Of a stretch of 64,000 nt of DNA, positions 29,801 through 35,800 are shown piece by piece (positions within the stretch are counted from its first letter, which is position 1; each line of letters starts with the position of its first letter). The DNA lies in NCBI RefSeq assembly GCF_964340395.1, contig NC_135559.1:23542964-23606963 (forward strand), written 5' to 3'. Source of the DNA: Glandiceps talaboti (taxonomy: Eukaryota; Hemichordata; Enteropneusta; Spengelidae). The notes beneath the pieces are model-generated. The model was given only the letters and a program-made list of their open reading frames with translations. It was not told where the DNA came from and did not search any database. The translations under genes were made by a program, and so were the position numbers.

Positions 29801-32800
29801 AAATAGTGCATTGACATCACAGTAAGTGCCCCATCCACAGGTACACTAGTAAATAGGGCATTGACATCACAGTAAGTGCCCCATCCACAGGTACACTAGT
29901 AAATAGTGCATTGACATCATAGTAAGTGTCCCATCCACAGGTACACTAGTAAATAGTGCATTGACATCCCAGTAAGTGCCCCATCCACAGGTACACTAGT
30001 AAATAGTGCATTGACATCACAGTAAGTGCCCCATCCACAGGTACACTAGTAAATAGTGCATTGACATCACAGTAAGTACCCCATCCACAGGTAAACTAGT
30101 AAATAGTGCATTGACATCATAGTAAGTGCCCCATCCACAGGTACACTAGTAAATAGTGCATTGACATCCCAGTAAGTGCCCCATCGACAGGTACACTAGT
30201 AAATAGTGCATTGACATCATAGTAAGTGTCCCATCCACAGGTACACTAGTAAATAGTGCACTGACATCACAGTAAGTGCCCCATCCACAGGTACACTAGT
30301 AAATAGTGCACTGACATCACAGTAAGTGTCCCATCCACAGGTACACTAGTAAATAGTGCATTGACATCACAGTAAGTACCCCATCCACAGGTACACTAGT
30401 AAATAGTGCATTGACATCACAGTAAGTGCCCCATCCACAGGTACACTAGTAAATAGTGCATTGACATCACAGTAAGTGCCCCATCCACAGGTACACTAGT
30501 AAATAGTGCATTGACATCACAGTAAGTGCCCCATCCACAGGTACACTAGTAAATAGTGCATTGACATCACAGTAAGTGCCCCATCCACAGGTACACTAGT
30601 AAATAGTGCATTGACATCACAGTAAATGCCCTATCCACAGGTACACTAGTAAATAGTGCATTGACATCACAGTAAGTGTCCCATCCACAGGTACACTAGT
30701 AAATAGTGCACTGACATCACAGTAAGTGTCCCATCCACAGGTACACTAGTAAATAGTGCACTGACATCACAGAAAGTGTCCCATCCACAGGTACACTAGT
30801 AAATAGTGCATTGACATCACAGTAAGTGCCCCATCCACAGGTACACTAGTAAATAGTGCATTGACATCATAGTAAGTGCCCTATCCACAGGTACACTAGT
30901 AAATAGTGCATTGACATCACAGTAAGTGTCCCATCCACAGGTACACTAGTAAATAGTGCATTGACATCACAGTAAGTGCCCCATCCACAGGTACACTAGT
31001 AAATAGTGCATTGACATCATAGTAAGTGTCCCATCCACAGGTACAATAGTAAATAGTGCATTGACATCACAGTAAGTGTCCCATCCACAGGTACACTAGT
31101 AAATAGTGCATTGACATCACAGTAAGTGCCCCATCCACAGGTACACTAGTAAATAGTGCATTGACATCATAGTAAGTGCCCCATCCACAGGTACACTAGT
31201 AAATAGGGCATTGACATCACAGTAAGTGCCCCATCCACAGGTACACTAGTAAATAGTGCATTGACATCACAGTAAGTGTCCCATCCACAGGTACACTAGT
31301 AAATCGTGCATTGACATCACAGTAAGTGTCCCATCCACAGGTACACTAGTAAATAGGGCATTGACATCACAGTAAGTGCCCCATCCACAGGTACACTAGT
31401 AAATAGTGCACTGACATCACAGTAAGTGCCCCATCCACAGGTACACTAGTAAATAGTGCATTGACATCACAGTAAGTGCCCCATCCACAGGTACACTAGT
31501 AAATAGGGCATTGACATCACAGTAAGTGCCCCATCCACAGGTACACTAGTAAATAGTGCATTGACATCACAGTAAGTGCCCCATCCACAGGTACACTAGT
31601 AAATAGTGCATTGACATCACAGTAAGTGCCCCATCCACAGGTACACTAGTAAATAGTGCATTGACATCACAGTAAGTGCCCCATCCACGGGTACACTAGT
31701 AAATAGTGCATTGACATCACAGTAAGTGCCCCATCCACAGGTACACTAGTAAATAGTGCATTGACATCACAGTAAGTACCCCATCCACGGGTACACTAGT
31801 AAATAGTGCATTGACATCACAGTAAGTGCCCCATCCACGGGTACACTAGTAAATAGTGCATTGACATCACAGTAAGTGCCCCATCCACGGGTACACTAGT
31901 AAATAGTGCATTGACATCACAGTAAGTACCCCATCCACGGGTACACTAGTAAATAGTGCATTGACATCACAGTAAGTACCCCATCCACAGGTACACTAGT
32001 AAATAGTGCATTGACATCACAGTAAGTGCCCCATCCACAGGTACACTAGTAAATAGTGCATTGACATCACAGTAAGTACCCCATCCACGGGTACACTAGT
32101 AAATAGTGCATTGACATCACAGTAAGTGCCCCATCCATGGGTACACTAGTAAATAGTGCATTGACATCACAGTAAGTGCCCCATCCACAGGTACACTAGT
32201 AAATAGTGCATTGACATCACAGTAAGTACCCCATCCACGGGTACACTAGTAAATAGTGCATTGACATCACAGTAAGTGCCCCATCCACAGGTACACTAGT
32301 AAATAGTGCATTGACATCACAGTAAGTGCCCCATCCACAGGTACACTAGTAAATAGTGCATTGACATCACAGTAAGTACCCCATCCACGGGTACACTAGT
32401 AAATAGTGCATTGACATCACAGTAAGTGCCCCATCCACGGGTACACTAGTAAATAGTGCATTGACATCACAGTAAGTGCCCCATCCACAGGTACACTAGT
32501 AAATAGTGCACTGACATCACAGTAAGTGCCCCATCCACAGGTACACTAGTAAATAGTGCACTGACATCACAGTAAGTGCCCTATCCACAGGTACACTAGT
32601 AAATAGTGCACTGACATCACAGTAAGTGCCCCATCCACAGGTACACTAGTAAATAGTGCACTGACATCACAGTAAGTGCCCCATCCACAGGTACACTAGT
32701 AAATAGTGCATTGACATCACAGTAGGTGCCCCATCCACAGGTACACTAGTAAATAGGGCAATGACATCACAGTAAGTGTCCCATCCACAGGTACACTAGT

Positions 32801-35800
32801 AAATAGTGCACTGACATCACAGTAAGTGCCCCATCCACAGGTACACTAGTAAATATTGCATTGACATCACAGTAAATGCCCCATCCACAGGTACACTAGT
32901 AAATAGTGCATTGACATCACAGTAAGTGCCCCATCCACAGGTACACTAGTAAATAGTGCATTGACATCACAGTAAGTGCCCCATCCACAGGTACACTAGT
33001 AAATAGTGCATTGACATCACAGTAAGTGCCCCATCCACAGGTACACTAGTAAATAGTGCATTGACATCACAGTAAGTGCCCCATCCACAGGTACACTAGT
33101 AAATAGTGCATTGACATCACAGTAAGTGTCCCATCCACAGGTACAATAGTAAATAGTGCACTGACATCATGGGATTGTAGCACTTCGTCTTTCTCCACCT
33201 GAAAATTGCTGATCTTACTGCAAACTTCTTTTGACTTTTTAACATGGTGGTATGCCAATGGTGCCAGTGGAGAGAATATATGTGCAAGATGTCTAGCACA
33301 ATTGTGCTATATAGAATCAGTGCTATGTATACTTACAATAGGACATCATGGCATGTCATTCTTATGTACATTTGGCAGTCCTTAAAATATTGGAGGGGTC
33401 TCTGTTATTGGGTAGTGTTTACAATGAAGATCTTATCAATCACCTGTTTTTTAGCTCCACTGTCGAAGACAGTCAAGTCAGCACAGCTATAGAGGTAGGT
33501 TGATGTCTGACCTTTGACCATCCGTCCGTCCGTCCATACATCAACTTTTTGTATTTCAATCTTCTTCTCCAAAAATATTTTAAAAATCTTCTTCTCCAAA
33601 ACTACTCTGTCAATTGAGTTCAAATTTGGTGTGAAGGTGTTTTAAAATGCCCAGATCTAGTTTTGTTCAAGAGAATTTGACCAGGTCATAAATATGCAAA
33701 TTAGGTCTAAAATACTTTTTTAATTTAGAAATCTTCTTCTTCGAAACAACTTGGCCAATTCAGTTTAGATTTCTTGTGTCGGTCTCATTTGATGAGCAGG
33801 TGTAAGTTTGTTCAAAACAAGTTGATTGGGTCATTGCTATGCAAATTAAGTCTAAAAGTAGAATTTTTGGTAAAAATGCTTTAAAATCTCCTTCAAAACT
33901 ACTGGGCCAATTGAGTTGAAATTTGTTGTGTAGGTGTCTTGGGATGAGCAGATATAAGTTTGTTCAAGACAAAGAGATTGGGTTATTAATATGTAAAATT
34001 AGGAGTAAAAATAGAATTTTGTAAAATGGTGACTATGATATAAAAGTACAATGTTTTACCAACTTTCTGTGTGAAATGTGTTCTATAGTGTGTGTGAGTC
34101 AGTCATCATATGAAACCACTAACCACTTTATTACTTTACTAAAACAAAACTTCATGGTGGAAGAGCTGAGCAGCAGAACCATTTCTACACGTACACGTTA
34201 CAAAAAAAACCCAAAAAAAACAAGAGAGCTATTGTGACCGATATGTCACTTGTTAAATAGTTCTCTGAGTTATGTGGCAAAATGTTTGTTGTAAGTATGG
34301 GTTGGGTCCCTTTTCAACAGTTGGTACATCTTGTTATCGTTGAGTAGAGTGATACACTTGTTGACATAAACTGTATCATCTAAGATGCAGCTAGAATTTT
34401 GATGTAATCATCTTTCTTGAGATCTTGTATTGCCTTTGCTTCTGCTTTGGCAATGTTGGGTTCTATTTTGTCCTTCTTATTGATCTTGTTGATCTCATTG
34501 AGTACCTTGGCCCGCAATTCATTGCCATCGTCTGTACCTTGGCCTGCAATTCATTGCCATCGTCTGTATCTAAATTCCGACAGGCTACCTCTGTAGATGT
34601 GATGAATTCTTTCACTGGAACCTCACGTTGCATCACTGCAAAATTTATGCCTTCAGTCAGCACAGATAATTCCAGGTCACTTAGAATACAATCTGAACAG
34701 TTTTTAACCTGCTTACTAATGAATTTGGCTGATGGAGTTGCTTTCACAGAACCAACATCCATGCTGTTATTTACCCTTATTTTCCCGTGTACAATACTTC
34801 GTTGTGACTTTTAGGGACAATTATCTGAAGTCACACATGAAACACTAACGAAGCCATGGTGGATACCTGGCAAAAGCTTTGGTGAGCTAATTGTAACTTT
34901 CGGTGCAATACAAAGTTAAATCCATTAACTGAGACTGAACTTGTGCAGAGGTGAGCAATCATCACCCTTTTGCCATTGTTTCCATAGTAACATTTTGTCA
35001 GTGCAGCTATAGAACCACTTGTATATCCATAGTAACGTTTAGTCAGTGCATCAATAGAAACCACTATTGTCATTGTATCCATGGCAACATTTAGTCAGTG
35101 CATCAATAGAAACCACCATTGTCATTGTATCCATGGCAACATTTAGTCAGTGCATCAATAGAAACCACCATTGTCATTGTATCCATGGCAACATTTAGTC
35201 AGTGCATCAATAGAAACCACCATTGTCATTGTATCCATGGCAACATTTAGTCAGTGCATCAATAGAAACCACTGTTGTCATTGTATCCATAGCAACATTT
35301 ACTCAGTGCATCAATAGAAACCACCGTTGTCATTGTATCCATGGCAACATTTCGTCAGTGCATCAATAGAAACCACCATTGTCATTGTATCCATGGCAAC
35401 ATTTAGTCAGTGCATCAATAGAAACCACCATTGTCATTGTATCCATGGCAACATTTAGTCAGTGCATCAATAGAAACCACCATTGTCATTGTATCCATGG
35501 CAACATTTAGTCAGTGCATCAATAGAAACCACCATTGTCATTGTATCCATGGCAACATTTAGTCAGTGCATCAATAGAAACCACCATTGTCATTGTATCC
35601 ATGGCAACATTTAGTCAGTGCATCAATAGAAACCACCATTGTCATTGTATCCATGGCAACATTTAGTCAGTGCATCAATAGAAACCACTGTTGTCATTGT
35701 ATCCATAGCACCATTTAGTGAATGCATTTCATACAAATCACTTCTGTATCCATAGTAATGTTTAGTCAGTGCATCCATAGAAACCACTGTCGTCACTGTA

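Larger units (their letters stand above)
27684..34925 (-). mobile_element. Penelope-like retroelement, broken, antisense in ALG9 intron 14
   Basis: Reverse-strand parts lie in order: N-terminal domain (34265-34762), RT start (33159-33440), RT core (28335-28790) and GIY-YIG endonuclease region (27742-28334). It is interrupted by an interspersed repeat (33441-34235) and by a 50-bp satellite (28784-33170). Terminal segments are inverted to each other: 27684-27775 and 34835-34925 share CCATGGTGGATACCTGGCAA and AAGCTTTGGTGA. Stops and frameshifts make it non-functional. Assignment rests on typical Penelope RT phrases and the endonuclease. Confidence 0.85.
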
